Part shown: positions 16,626 through 24,369 of the stretch, piece after piece | Layout: the number at the start of each line of letters is the position of its first letter | Position numbering within the stretch: position 1 is the stretch's first letter | Source: Maritalea porphyrae | GTDB taxonomy: Bacteria; Pseudomonadota; Alphaproteobacteria; Rhizobiales; Devosiaceae | NCBI RefSeq assembly: GCF_027213965.1 | Contig: NZ_JAPWGX010000001.1 | Coordinates: 496,001-560,000 of the forward strand | DNA length: 64,000 bases | Reading direction: 5' to 3' | Made by a program: the position numbers and the translations under genes | The notes under the pieces: generated by a model | What the model was told of the DNA's origin: nothing | The model's database searches: none | Seen by the model: only the letters and a program-made list of their open reading frames with translations

Positions 16626-17957
16626 CTAGTCTGCAACGGCGGCGTTTGCCCGTGCACCGAACATGTCACTAAGGGGCGATGATGGCTTCATCAAAGTACG
16701 TTCGGCTAGTAATCCGTTTGCCATAGATTGGTCGCCAGATCGAATGGCTGCTTCCAACAAAGTGAGATTGATCACATCACGCTGTGCAATGGAGCCGCCA
16801 ATCATGTGCGCGTTATGACGTGCGTTTGCTAAAAGGGTTTTCGCCGTTTCGTAATCTGCGCGCCCGAAGGCTCGAATGCCCTTGACGATTGGAAGGCCCG
16901 CCAGTTTGATAATGTCGGAGCTTGCTGTCGAGCCGTCTAAATTGTCTTCCAGCGCCGCAACCAACTTGTCTGCTTGTTGGTCGCGTCCAGTGGCGACCAT
17001 GGACATCATGGCATGCATATCATTGAACGGCATATAGGCTTGGTCCAGATAATTCTCGTAATTGTTGGCAGCAGGCACCCATCTTTCGCCCACATCCACA
17101 CCGTCCAAATGTAAGCGCCACAACAATGCTGCTGAATCATGCATGTCCATCATTTCTGATTGCGGGCTAACAGCCATATATTGGTCGTGCATTTGTAGAG
17201 CGGTTTCAAACTCGCAGTTTTCTATCCAATACAAAGACAAATGCCAGCGATTATGGATCGACAAATAGTTATTATTTGCCCACTTGTCCTCGCAGTCTTG
17301 CATAAATGAGATGCCGTTCTTGGTCTTGCCCTGCATCTCGTAGCAGTGGGCCAAGGCGTGAACACCCCAGGTGTCTTTTGGATTTAGGGAAACGCATTGC
17401 AGCGCCCTCGCCTCGGCTTGTTGGTAATGCCCCGCTTCTTCCATGCCAAAAGCCTGCATGCCCAAAATGTAGGAATATTCTGGGTCAGCTTCTGACCAAT
17501 GAGACATGACGCGTGCAGGCCGGTCTCGGGTAGAGCTGACGTGACCTAGAAGAAAGTCTGTTTGGTGGCCAAATTGCAGCGCACATAAATCGCGTGGATG
17601 ATCAAAAAGTATATCCGCATATGCTTGGGAAGCAGCATAAAAATCGCCATCAATCCAAAGCTTGATTGCTTTAATGTGCCCGCGCTCTCTTTCGTTTGCT
17701 TTGTCGAAAAGGGGTGCGAGCAAATGATATTGCGCAGCCAAATCCTTTTGACGTTCCTTATTGCTGGCCACCAAATACATGCCAGCCAAAAAGCAGCGAG
17801 CCATAATGAAATCGGGCGAGCGCTCCAAAACTTCACGAATAATGGCAACGGGATCGGGGGCATAACCCAGCATCAAAACCGCGGCCCTGTGGAACTCGTC
17901 GATATCATGCTGATTGTTGTGCGATACCGGTGCACCAAAGCCGTCAAAATATGTCAT
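16626..17957 (-). CDS. TTC38-like tetratricopeptide repeat protein
   Basis: A 443-residue soluble helical protein without signal peptide or membrane segment. Degenerate TPR helices run through most of it (for example DPEYSYILGMQAFGMEEAGH and NPKDTWGVHALAHCYEMQG), and the HxxxHCYE and HNRWHLSLYW segments are typical of TTC38-like proteins. Its biochemical role is unknown. The ATG at 17957 lies 6 bp after GGGGGGACGG. It lies between the exporter and the acyl-CoA-dehydrogenase-fold gene and is probably cotranscribed with them, so a part in the same sulfur/CoA pathway is suggested. Confidence 0.75.
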   Translation of the reverse strand: MTYFDGFGAPVSHNNQHDIDEFHRAAVLMLGYAPDPVAIIREVLERSPDFIMARCFLAGMYLVASNKERQKDLAAQYHLLAPLFDKANERERGHIKAIKLWIDGDFYAASQAYADILFDHPRDLCALQFGHQTDFLLGHVSSTRDRPARVMSHWSEADPEYSYILGMQAFGMEEAGHYQQAEARALQCVSLNPKDTWGVHALAHCYEMQGKTKNGISFMQDCEDKWANNNYLSIHNRWHLSLYWIENCEFETALQMHDQYMAVSPQSEMMDMHDSAALLWRLHLDGVDVGERWVPAANNYENYLDQAYMPFNDMHAMMSMVATGRDQQADKLVAALEDNLDGSTASSDIIKLAGLPIVKGIRAFGRADYETAKTLLANARHNAHMIGGSIAQRDVINLTLLEAAIRSGDQSMANGLLAERTLMKPSSPLSDMFGARANAAVAD

Positions 17958-17983
17958 TGCCAACCGTCCCCCCCAAACTCATT

Positions 17984-19183
17984 TTAAACAGAACCGTGCA
18001 GCTTTTGATAGCCGTCACGTGTTTGCGGTAGTTTCATTCCCAATTCAGAACCGGCAACTTGATTTCGAAGCATTTGCGCTGTTCCGCCACCAATTGTGAA
18101 CATGCGCGCATCACGCGCCATCCGCTCCATCGGCAAAGAACGGCCATAGCCGTTCGCGCCATGAATTTGCAGAGCCGAATTGGTTACGTTGATCGCGTTT
18201 TCCGCTGCGAAAATCTTGGCTTGAGCGGCCATGTTTTTGTCTGGATATCCGGTACCGCCGCTTTTTGCTGCTTTGTAAATCAACGCTTGGGCCGCTGCTA
18301 ATCCTGTTGCCATATCGGCCAACATCCATTGAATACCTTGGAATTCGGCAATTGGGCGGCCAAACTGTTCACGTTGCTTTGCGAAGTCTAGCGCACGCTC
18401 ATATGAGCCTTGCGCGATACCATGCGCAACGGTAGCAGCGCCAACACGTTGGCCATTATAGGCACTCATCAAAAATCCAAAGCCGTGTTTGAAACCTTGC
18501 GGCAATTTCACCACGTGCGCGTCAGGCACAAACATATCCTCAAAATGCACATGAGTTTCAGGAATGCCGCGCAGTCCCATCGCGAATTCACGCTCACCTA
18601 TGCGCAAACCCGCAGTTGCATCGCGAAATGCCAAGAAGCCGCCAATGCCTTGCTCGACACCATCTTCAATTACGCGCGCAAAGATTAAATGAACCTTGGA
18701 GACGCCACCGCCGGTGATCCAGTGCTTCTCGCCATTGAGAACATAGCCTTCGCCCTTGCGCACTGCAGTTGTGGTCATGTCTGTTGCGGCGCTACCAGCG
18801 CCCGGCTCGGTTATGCAAATCGCTGGTTTGTCACCGGCAAGCACATAACTGGCCGCCAGTTTTTTTTGCGCATCGTCGCCATATCCCATGATGGCACCAA
18901 TGCCGCCCATATTGGCTTCCACAACAATCCGCCCCGATACGCCGCAGTTGCGCGCGATCTGTTCAATCACCAACACCACATCAAAATAACTTAACCCAGC
19001 CCCGCCATATTCTTTGGGAATAGTCATGCCCATAAAGCCAGCTTCAGTAAGCTTTTCAACGTTGTCCCAAGGATAAGCTTCATCCTTATCAACCTGCGCT
19101 GCACGCGATTTGATATGGCCGTCAGACAGATCCTTGGCCCGTGCTTGAAGTTCAATTTGCTCTTTGCTCAGGTCAAACAACAT
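17984..19183 (-). CDS. Acyl-CoA dehydrogenase-fold flavoprotein, candidate 3-sulfinopropionyl-CoA desulfinase
   Basis: A 399-residue acyl-CoA dehydrogenase fold: flavin motifs ICITEPGAGSAATDM and WITGGG, and the C-terminal helical domain with REQFGRPIAEFQG. The usual catalytic Glu near the C-terminus (YEGT) is Gly366 in TIGGGTAQ, and the alternative isovaleryl-type Glu position is Gln245 in YNGQRVGA, so dehydrogenation looks impossible. Arg85 (VSGRIVV) and Gln245 match, within a residue, the active-site Arg84/Gln246 I recall for the desulfinase AcdDPN7 of Advenella. That enzyme splits 3-sulfinopropionyl-CoA into propionyl-CoA and sulfite. It overlaps the CoA-transferase stop by one base. Confidence 0.68.
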   Translation of the reverse strand: MLFDLSKEQIELQARAKDLSDGHIKSRAAQVDKDEAYPWDNVEKLTEAGFMGMTIPKEYGGAGLSYFDVVLVIEQIARNCGVSGRIVVEANMGGIGAIMGYGDDAQKKLAASYVLAGDKPAICITEPGAGSAATDMTTTAVRKGEGYVLNGEKHWITGGGVSKVHLIFARVIEDGVEQGIGGFLAFRDATAGLRIGEREFAMGLRGIPETHVHFEDMFVPDAHVVKLPQGFKHGFGFLMSAYNGQRVGAATVAHGIAQGSYERALDFAKQREQFGRPIAEFQGIQWMLADMATGLAAAQALIYKAAKSGGTGYPDKNMAAQAKIFAAENAINVTNSALQIHGANGYGRSLPMERMARDARMFTIGGGTAQMLRNQVAGSELGMKLPQTRDGYQKLHGSV

Positions 19184-20454
19184 TACTCTCCTGCTGGCCG
19201 CAATCTGGCCACTTGTTCATCATCAAAATCTTGCATGTTTTTCGCTGCACGGAACTGCTCGAGTTCGCGCAGAATTTCGTCGGTATCAGCGCCACAACGC
19301 GGCGGAGCACGACGGTAAGTTACCGGTGTCTTTGAGAGTTTCGCTGGATTTCCAATTAGCTCAACATGGCCGGACTTGGCATTTTTATCTTGCATCGAAA
19401 CGCGCATTTCGCGCGCCGCAACTTGCTCACTGCCAAACAACTCAGGCAACGTATTGATTGGGCCACCTGGAATACCTTCAGCTTCCATTTGCGCCAGCAA
19501 GTCAGCTTTCCTTACCCCCAGCAACTCCAATCTCAATATGCGCACAAGCTCCTCGCGATTGAGCAATCGGTCCGCATTTTTGATAAAACGTTCGTCTTTG
19601 GCGATATCATTGCGTCCGATGATGGCGCAAAACTTCACGAACTGTGCATCATTACCAACAGCTACAATTAGGTGACCATCAGCCACCTCAAAGACTTGAT
19701 AGGGCACAATATTGGGGTGCTGATTGCCGCGCCGCACCGGGGTCTTGCCCGAAAGTAAATAATTGGTGCCTTCATTGACCAACCACGCGGTTTGAACATC
19801 TGCTAGCCCAAGGTCAATATGCTGACCCTCGCCGGTTTTTCCGCGGTGGTGCAGAGCGGCCAGCAAACTGGTCGCCGCGTACATGCCGGTCATAACGTCG
19901 GATATGCCAACAGCAACCTTCATGGGCTCACCTTCAGGCTCGCCGGTAAGGCTCATTATTCCGCCGAACCCTTGCGCTAGCAGGTCATATCCAGGACGAT
20001 GGGCATTTGGGCCAGTCTGTCCAAAACCAGAAATTGAGCAATATATGAGCTGAGGGCAGCGTGCTGAAAGCGTTGCGAAATCAAGTCCGTATTTCGCCAG
20101 TCCGCCGACTTTGAAATTCTCCACGAAAAGATCACATGTTTCAGCCAGCTGGCGCACAGTTTCAGCATCATCGGGATTTGATATATCAAGCGCTATTGAA
20201 CGCTTATTGCGATTTGCCGAAAGATAATAGGCACTTTCGCTACTCTGCGACCCATCACAGTTTTGAACAAATGGAGGCCCCCACGTCCGCGTGTCGTCAC
20301 CAACTCCCGGGCGCTCAACTTTTATTATGTCAGCACCAAGATCACCCAATAACTGTGTGCAAGTGGGCCCCGCAAGAATTCGGCTAAGGTCAAGAACGCG
20401 CACACCTGCGAGCGGACCCTGCACCATTTTTTGCTTCTGATCGCCAACGCTCAT
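19183..20454 (-). CDS. Family III CoA-transferase (CaiB/Frc/BaiF type)
   Basis: A 423-residue enzyme that moves CoA between carboxylic acids via an aspartyl-CoA thioester. N-terminal VRVLDLSRILAGPTCTQLLGD, IIKVERPGVGDDTR, the GYDLLAQGFGG segment and the likely catalytic Asp (about residue 186, GISDVMTGMY) are all present. The start at 20454 follows AGAGGTGGGG. Its stop overlaps the next gene (TAATG). Next to a desulfinase-like protein it would be the activating enzyme, for example succinyl-CoA:3-sulfinopropionate CoA-transferase as known for ActTBEA6. Other dicarboxylate-like acceptors are possible. Confidence 0.85.
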   Translation of the reverse strand: MSVGDQKQKMVQGPLAGVRVLDLSRILAGPTCTQLLGDLGADIIKVERPGVGDDTRTWGPPFVQNCDGSQSSESAYYLSANRNKRSIALDISNPDDAETVRQLAETCDLFVENFKVGGLAKYGLDFATLSARCPQLIYCSISGFGQTGPNAHRPGYDLLAQGFGGIMSLTGEPEGEPMKVAVGISDVMTGMYAATSLLAALHHRGKTGEGQHIDLGLADVQTAWLVNEGTNYLLSGKTPVRRGNQHPNIVPYQVFEVADGHLIVAVGNDAQFVKFCAIIGRNDIAKDERFIKNADRLLNREELVRILRLELLGVRKADLLAQMEAEGIPGGPINTLPELFGSEQVAAREMRVSMQDKNAKSGHVELIGNPAKLSKTPVTYRRAPPRCGADTDEILRELEQFRAAKNMQDFDDEQVARLRPAGE

Positions 20455-20555
20455 CGTGACATCCCCACCTCTCTGGAGGATCAATATCACCCAGAAAATT
20501 CCTTGTTGCAGCGACCATAAATATTAAATAAGCTAAACAAAAGCGATTAAATATT

Positions 20556-20570
20556 CAGAATAGTGTTCTG
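20556..20570. promoter_or_regulatory. Candidate LysR box in the divergent promoter
   Basis: The inverted repeat CAGAA-tagtg-TTCTG is centred 30 bp before the LysR start and about 110 bp before the CoA-transferase start. Position and size fit a LysR-type recognition site; no experimental support. Confidence 0.35.
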
Positions 20571-20592
20571 TTTCGTAACATAAGGAAATACC

Positions 20593-21459
20593 ATGAACAT
20601 ACGGTTTTTGCGGACGATGGTGGCGATATCGCAGTATCCATCGTTCTTTGCGGCAGGTGAAGCACTGGGATTAAGCCACTCCGCAGTTAGTGTTCATGTG
20701 AAGTCATTAGAAGACGAGCTTCAAATCACACTTGTTGATCGCTCTCGCCGCCCACCCGTGCTTACGGATAAAGGAATTGCAATGGTCGAGCACGCAAAGC
20801 GCATGCTTGAAATATCCGATGAAATCAAAGCATTAGCGAGCGAAGAGACGCTGATCGGCAGGCTTTCAATCGGGGTAGTGCCTTCGTCGCTGATAAATCT
20901 GGTCCCCCCAGGGCTGGCGGCCTTACGCCAAAGCCACCCAAGGCTCCAAATCCGCTTAAAAGCGGACCTTTCACAAGAATTGGCACAGCAAGTTCGCAAT
21001 CGCGATATTGACGTCGCAATTGTCACCGAACCGGGCCAAGTTATGGAGGGCTTGCGCGCGCAGAGCATTTGCGAAGAGCCACTAAACATTATTGCACCTG
21101 CCAGCGCCAAAGAAGAAACAGCTAGAGAACTTCTTAGCTCACATCCATTCATCTGGTTCAATCGCCGAACTTGGGCGGGTCAACAGATTGAAAGGCATTT
21201 GATAGAACAAAAAATTCATGTTCAGTCGGTGCTGGAAGTGGACACATTGGAGGCCATCGAGTCGTTGGTGCGCAACGGCATTGGCATTTCGATTGCGCCT
21301 AAAAGGGTCTGTTCACCAGAGTATTCGGACGATTTGAAGATCGTTCCATTAGGCGAGCCGCAGATATACCGCGAACTTATCATGGTAGACCGCATCAACA
21401 ACCCAAGGGCAAAACTTGTTGATGCTTTGTATGCTGAACTGGTGGCCCTTGTTGCTTGA
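20593..21459 (+). CDS. LysR-type regulator of the CoA-transferase/desulfinase-like operon
   Basis: A 288-residue LTTR. The winged helix covers about residues 1-60 (FFAAGEALGLSHSAVSVHVKSLEDEL), followed by a periplasmic-binding-like effector domain (IGVVPSSLINLVPPGLAALR). The ATG has AAGGAA upstream. It is divergently transcribed from the CoA-transferase gene with 138 bp between the starts, the classic arrangement for an activator of its neighbour, with the effector presumably the acid substrate or its CoA ester. The sulfinopropionate clusters I recall also carry LysR genes, though this is not decisive. Confidence 0.9.
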   Translation: MNIRFLRTMVAISQYPSFFAAGEALGLSHSAVSVHVKSLEDELQITLVDRSRRPPVLTDKGIAMVEHAKRMLEISDEIKALASEETLIGRLSIGVVPSSLINLVPPGLAALRQSHPRLQIRLKADLSQELAQQVRNRDIDVAIVTEPGQVMEGLRAQSICEEPLNIIAPASAKEETARELLSSHPFIWFNRRTWAGQQIERHLIEQKIHVQSVLEVDTLEAIESLVRNGIGISIAPKRVCSPEYSDDLKIVPLGEPQIYRELIMVDRINNPRAKLVDALYAELVALVA

Positions 21460-21615
21460 TCCGATCAAGTCAAACTTCACCGTATTTGGAACTGTTTTGG
21501 CAAATCACAGAAATCCGTTTACAGCAGAGCGCCTACGTGTGGAATGGCAAAGAATATGCCAATCAAGGCCTTTAATTCTTATTCCCTTCTGCGCGTCTGC
21601 TCTGTCATTCTCCCT

Positions 21616-22404
21616 TTAAAGGGGGATGAGTTTCCCAGAATAGACGTGCACGCTTTGGCTAAACATCGCGAACAGCGCCTGAGAGACTTGATCGCTGAGT
21701 GCAGAAAACTCTGCATGCCATTGCACTCCATAAAAGAAATTTCGGTCTGGATCGCAGAATGCCTCAACTAATCCATCTTGGGATATTGCTTCGGAGCGCA
21801 AACTATCTGCTAAAATGTCGACGGCTTGCTTATGGAGCGAATTCACTTCCGCGCGGACTAATCCCAGATGTTCACGTAAACGACCATCTTGGACCAATTC
21901 AACAATATGGGACGGCGCGTATCGCGTTTCTGGTGGCCCATCTTGTGGTCGAACGCAATGGTCAGCAAACGACAGGTTGCCATACAGATCATTTCGCAAC
22001 GTTCCACCTAAAGCGACGTTCATTTCTTGCATACCCCGGCAAATACCCAGCATGGGCACATCTTTTTTGTGCGCCAGTTTAATCAACTGCAAAACTGAAC
22101 GGTCTCGCTGAGGATCGAATGGTCCGTGAGATTGCAGGTTGCCCACACCACCATAGTGGTGTGGCTCCACATTTGTTGTGTCGCCAGTCAGTAAGATTCC
22201 ATCTACAATTTGCACCAAGTCTTCTAACGCATCTGCGCTAGCGCTTGTCGGCACTACAATGCAATTGGCGCCCACCGCTTCACTTACGGCTCTGCAGTAT
22301 TTATCATCAACCGTTTGGGTTGGCAGGCCTGCTTCAAAGCCAGAATTTGCCATTACGGCTATCAAAGGCAACCGATTTCGAGTGTTTTTCATCTGCTCTT
22401 GCAT
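21616..22404 (-). CDS. puuD: Gamma-glutamyl-gamma-aminobutyrate hydrolase family protein (PuuD-like)
   Basis: A 262-residue class I amidotransferase-fold hydrolase. N-terminal PLIAVMANSG, VDGILLTGDTTNVEPHHYGG, the Cys nucleophile in LGICRGMQEMNVALGG and His/Glu in GVQWHAEF are the full set of PuuD residues. PuuD cleaves gamma-glutamyl-GABA to glutamate and GABA in the putrescine pathway. Two start codons 12 bp apart are possible and neither has a strong Shine-Dalgarno. It is the last gene after a polar amino-acid ABC permease and binding protein, so it may process an imported gamma-glutamyl compound. A glutamine-synthetase-type partner lies at 5399-6694. Confidence 0.85.
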   Translation of the reverse strand: MQEQMKNTRNRLPLIAVMANSGFEAGLPTQTVDDKYCRAVSEAVGANCIVVPTSASADALEDLVQIVDGILLTGDTTNVEPHHYGGVGNLQSHGPFDPQRDRSVLQLIKLAHKKDVPMLGICRGMQEMNVALGGTLRNDLYGNLSFADHCVRPQDGPPETRYAPSHIVELVQDGRLREHLGLVRAEVNSLHKQAVDILADSLRSEAISQDGLVEAFCDPDRNFFYGVQWHAEFSALSDQVSQALFAMFSQSVHVYSGKLIPL

Positions 22405-22420
22405 CCCGAATGGGTGAACT

Positions 22421-23401
22421 TTATCGCTTCAATGATCGCGAATAATAAATCTCAATTTTGTGCTGCACATATTCCAAGACCATCGATAACAGCCAATAGA
22501 CAACAGAAACGGTGATCAGCATTTCAAGTATTCTAAAATCTGCGCGCCCTTGGGTGCGGGCTATGAACATTATGTCCCAAACCCCGACAACAGATACCAA
22601 CGATGAATCTTTAAGCATTGCGATGAACTGGTTGCCGGTAGGCGGCACGATAAATCGCATTGCTTGTGGCATGATTACCTTTTGGAAAGTGCGCAACCGG
22701 CTCAACCCTAGAGCGTCCGCGGCTTCCCATTGACCCAGCGAGATCGATTGAATGCCAGAGCGGAAAATTTCCGTCATGTAGGCCCCATAAACCAAACCTA
22801 GAGCTGCAATGGCTGCAGGAATTGGTTCCACCACAATGCCGATTTGTGGCAGGCCGAGATAGATCAAGAAAAGCTGCACCAGAAGCGGCACGCCACGGAA
22901 ATATGAAGTATAGAAGCCACCAACCCCTTGCAAAATGCCAATACCAGACATTTTGGCCGTTGCGCCCAACAGGGCCAACACAAATGCCAGCGATATGGAA
23001 AGAGCCGAAACGTAGATTGTGGTCACCAACCCTTGAGACAGCAAAAAGGGTAACTTCTTTCCAATGAATGCATAACTCAAATCAAATGAGTAGAACGCCC
23101 CCATTGCGAATGCAGCTAGCAATATCCAAGTTGCAAACTGCTGAACCAGGCTAGGTAGTGCCAAAAGTAAAAGGAAACTGCCAACGGCTAGGACATAAAT
23201 GACCAGTGAGACAGAAGCACTTCCCCACCAACCGGCCAACGCCTGTTCGTTCATGGCCACCAAAAATAGCTGACCAAAACCACTGCGGTTCAAGCCAAGC
23301 GATAAGGCAAACACCATTGGAACAATCGCGAATATAAAAGCTGCCTTGAGACGGGGCGCACCCCGTCTCAAACCATTTGTTAAAGTGACCATGTTGGGCA
23401 T
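22421..23401 (-). CDS. Polar amino acid ABC transporter permease (HisM/GlnP family)
   Basis: The C-terminal two thirds (from about residue 115) are a normal His/Glu/Gln-type permease: GLVTTIYVSALSISLAF, FRGVPLLVQLFLIYLGLP and the EAA loop EAADALGLSRLRTFQKVIMP. The first 115 residues add three or four extra membrane segments not usual in this family. Start uncertain: a perfect hairpin (23346-23371) falls within codons 11-19, so translation may begin further in. The gene lies 3 bp after the binding-protein gene. No cognate ATPase gene is next to it, so an ATPase encoded elsewhere must serve the system. Confidence 0.85.
   Translation of the reverse strand: MPNMVTLTNGLRRGAPRLKAAFIFAIVPMVFALSLGLNRSGFGQLFLVAMNEQALAGWWGSASVSLVIYVLAVGSFLLLLALPSLVQQFATWILLAAFAMGAFYSFDLSYAFIGKKLPFLLSQGLVTTIYVSALSISLAFVLALLGATAKMSGIGILQGVGGFYTSYFRGVPLLVQLFLIYLGLPQIGIVVEPIPAAIAALGLVYGAYMTEIFRSGIQSISLGQWEAADALGLSRLRTFQKVIMPQAMRFIVPPTGNQFIAMLKDSSLVSVVGVWDIMFIARTQGRADFRILEMLITVSVVYWLLSMVLEYVQHKIEIYYSRSLKR
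23346..23371 (-). other. Perfect hairpin between binding protein and permease reading frames
   Basis: An 11-bp perfect stem TTGAGACGGGG / CCCCGTCTCAA with a 4-nt loop, 34 bp after the binding-protein stop and inside the annotated 5' end of the permease gene. Position matches the hairpins after other binding-protein genes in this window, suggesting that the true permease start may be downstream. Confidence 0.6.
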
Positions 23402-23404
23402 TGC

Positions 23405-24235
23405 CTACTTAACTGTGACCAAATCTACGCCATGCCATTTGACTGAAAGTGCAGCCAAAGTTCCATCGTCCCGCATTTGCTCAACAACTTCTGCGATCTT
23501 TGCATTCAGTTCCGCATCACCCTTGTCGGTTGCAATGCCAAGCGGTTCGTAAAACACCGGATCACCAATTTGCTTGACTGGCATCCCGCGTTCTACCGCC
23601 TGTGCAACAACTGAAAGTGATTGAATTAGGCCATCCATGCGCACCCCATCGCCAACGGATAGATCATCAAACTCATTGATATCCGAATAGAGCTTCACTT
23701 CGCTGGGTGAAATATCATAGGTGAACTCAGGTGCGCCAACCACATCCATCTCAAGACGATGTTCCAGATAGGCATGGTAGGTCGAAGACCCAACAACACC
23801 CATGACTTTGCCATCTAAATCTGATGGTTTTGTCGCCGAAGAGTTTTTGTGCACAGCAACAACAGCTGGCGAAAAATAGTAAATCGCTGGAAAATCGAGA
23901 ATTTCAGCGCGACTCTTTGTTGGTGTCATGGAACCAATCACCATGTGCCACCGACCAGACCAATTGCCGGCTGTCATCACTTCCCAGCCCGGCGTGATGA
24001 ATTTGACTTCCACACTCATCCGCTTGGCAACTTCTTTGGCAACCGAAATGTCAAAGCCTTGCAACTGGTTATCATCGCCCAAAAAGGAATTTGGTCGGTA
24101 ATCTGAGTTGGTGCCAACAATCAGCATTTTGTCAGCCATAATTTTATCCAGAACTTCGCCCGCAAATGCTGACGCGCTCGCGCCCAACACCATAACCGCT
24201 GCGGCTGTGCCCAAAAGAGCTTCTTTTAATTTCAT
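23405..24235 (-). CDS. Polar amino acid ABC transporter substrate-binding protein
   Basis: A 276-residue periplasmic protein with signal peptide MKLKEALLGTAAAVMVLG...ASAFA and mature body of the family 3 solute-binding fold: LIVGTNSDYRPNSFLGDD, LQGFDISVAKEVAKRM and VMGVVGSSTYHAYLEHRL. The ATG at 24235 directly precedes the signal sequence and the longer frame upstream is discarded because it runs into the divergent promoter. It is the first gene of the unit with permease and PuuD-like hydrolase. The ligand is probably an amino acid or gamma-glutamyl amine, the latter being inferred from PuuD. Confidence 0.88.
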   Translation of the reverse strand: MKLKEALLGTAAAVMVLGASASAFAGEVLDKIMADKMLIVGTNSDYRPNSFLGDDNQLQGFDISVAKEVAKRMSVEVKFITPGWEVMTAGNWSGRWHMVIGSMTPTKSRAEILDFPAIYYFSPAVVAVHKNSSATKPSDLDGKVMGVVGSSTYHAYLEHRLEMDVVGAPEFTYDISPSEVKLYSDINEFDDLSVGDGVRMDGLIQSLSVVAQAVERGMPVKQIGDPVFYEPLGIATDKGDAELNAKIAEVVEQMRDDGTLAALSVKWHGVDLVTVK

Positions 24236-24333
24236 TGTCTTCTCCCTTATTCGCTTCCCCCCCCAAAAAAAAGGAGCAAGAAACACCAGGAGCAACCATG
24301 GGGCGCTCGCTAAGAATCTCAAAATCGATTTGC

Positions 24334-24365
24334 TTGACACAATTCATAGAAAATCTCTATAGATT
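24334..24365 (+). promoter_or_regulatory. Sigma-70-like promoter of the LysR gene, apparently leaderless
   Basis: TTGACA (24334-24339), an 18-bp spacer and TATAGA (24358-24363) are followed only 7 bp later by the ATG at 24370, so transcription would begin at or very near the start codon. No Shine-Dalgarno is present. The palindrome AATCT-ctat-AGATT (24352-24365) overlaps the -10 element and could be the autoregulatory LysR site. Confidence 0.55.
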
Positions 24366-24369
24366 GTTT

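Noticed and set aside
21611-21622. CCCTTTAAAGGG palindrome at the end of the PuuD-like gene, possible terminator
   Set aside because: No loop and no T tract; it spans the stop codon and does not form a standard terminator.
24257-24272. C8-A8 tract, possible phase-variable tract
   Set aside because: It lies in the divergent intergenic region just upstream of the binding-protein start, not in a coding sequence, so it cannot switch a frame; an effect on promoter spacing remains possible but unsupported.
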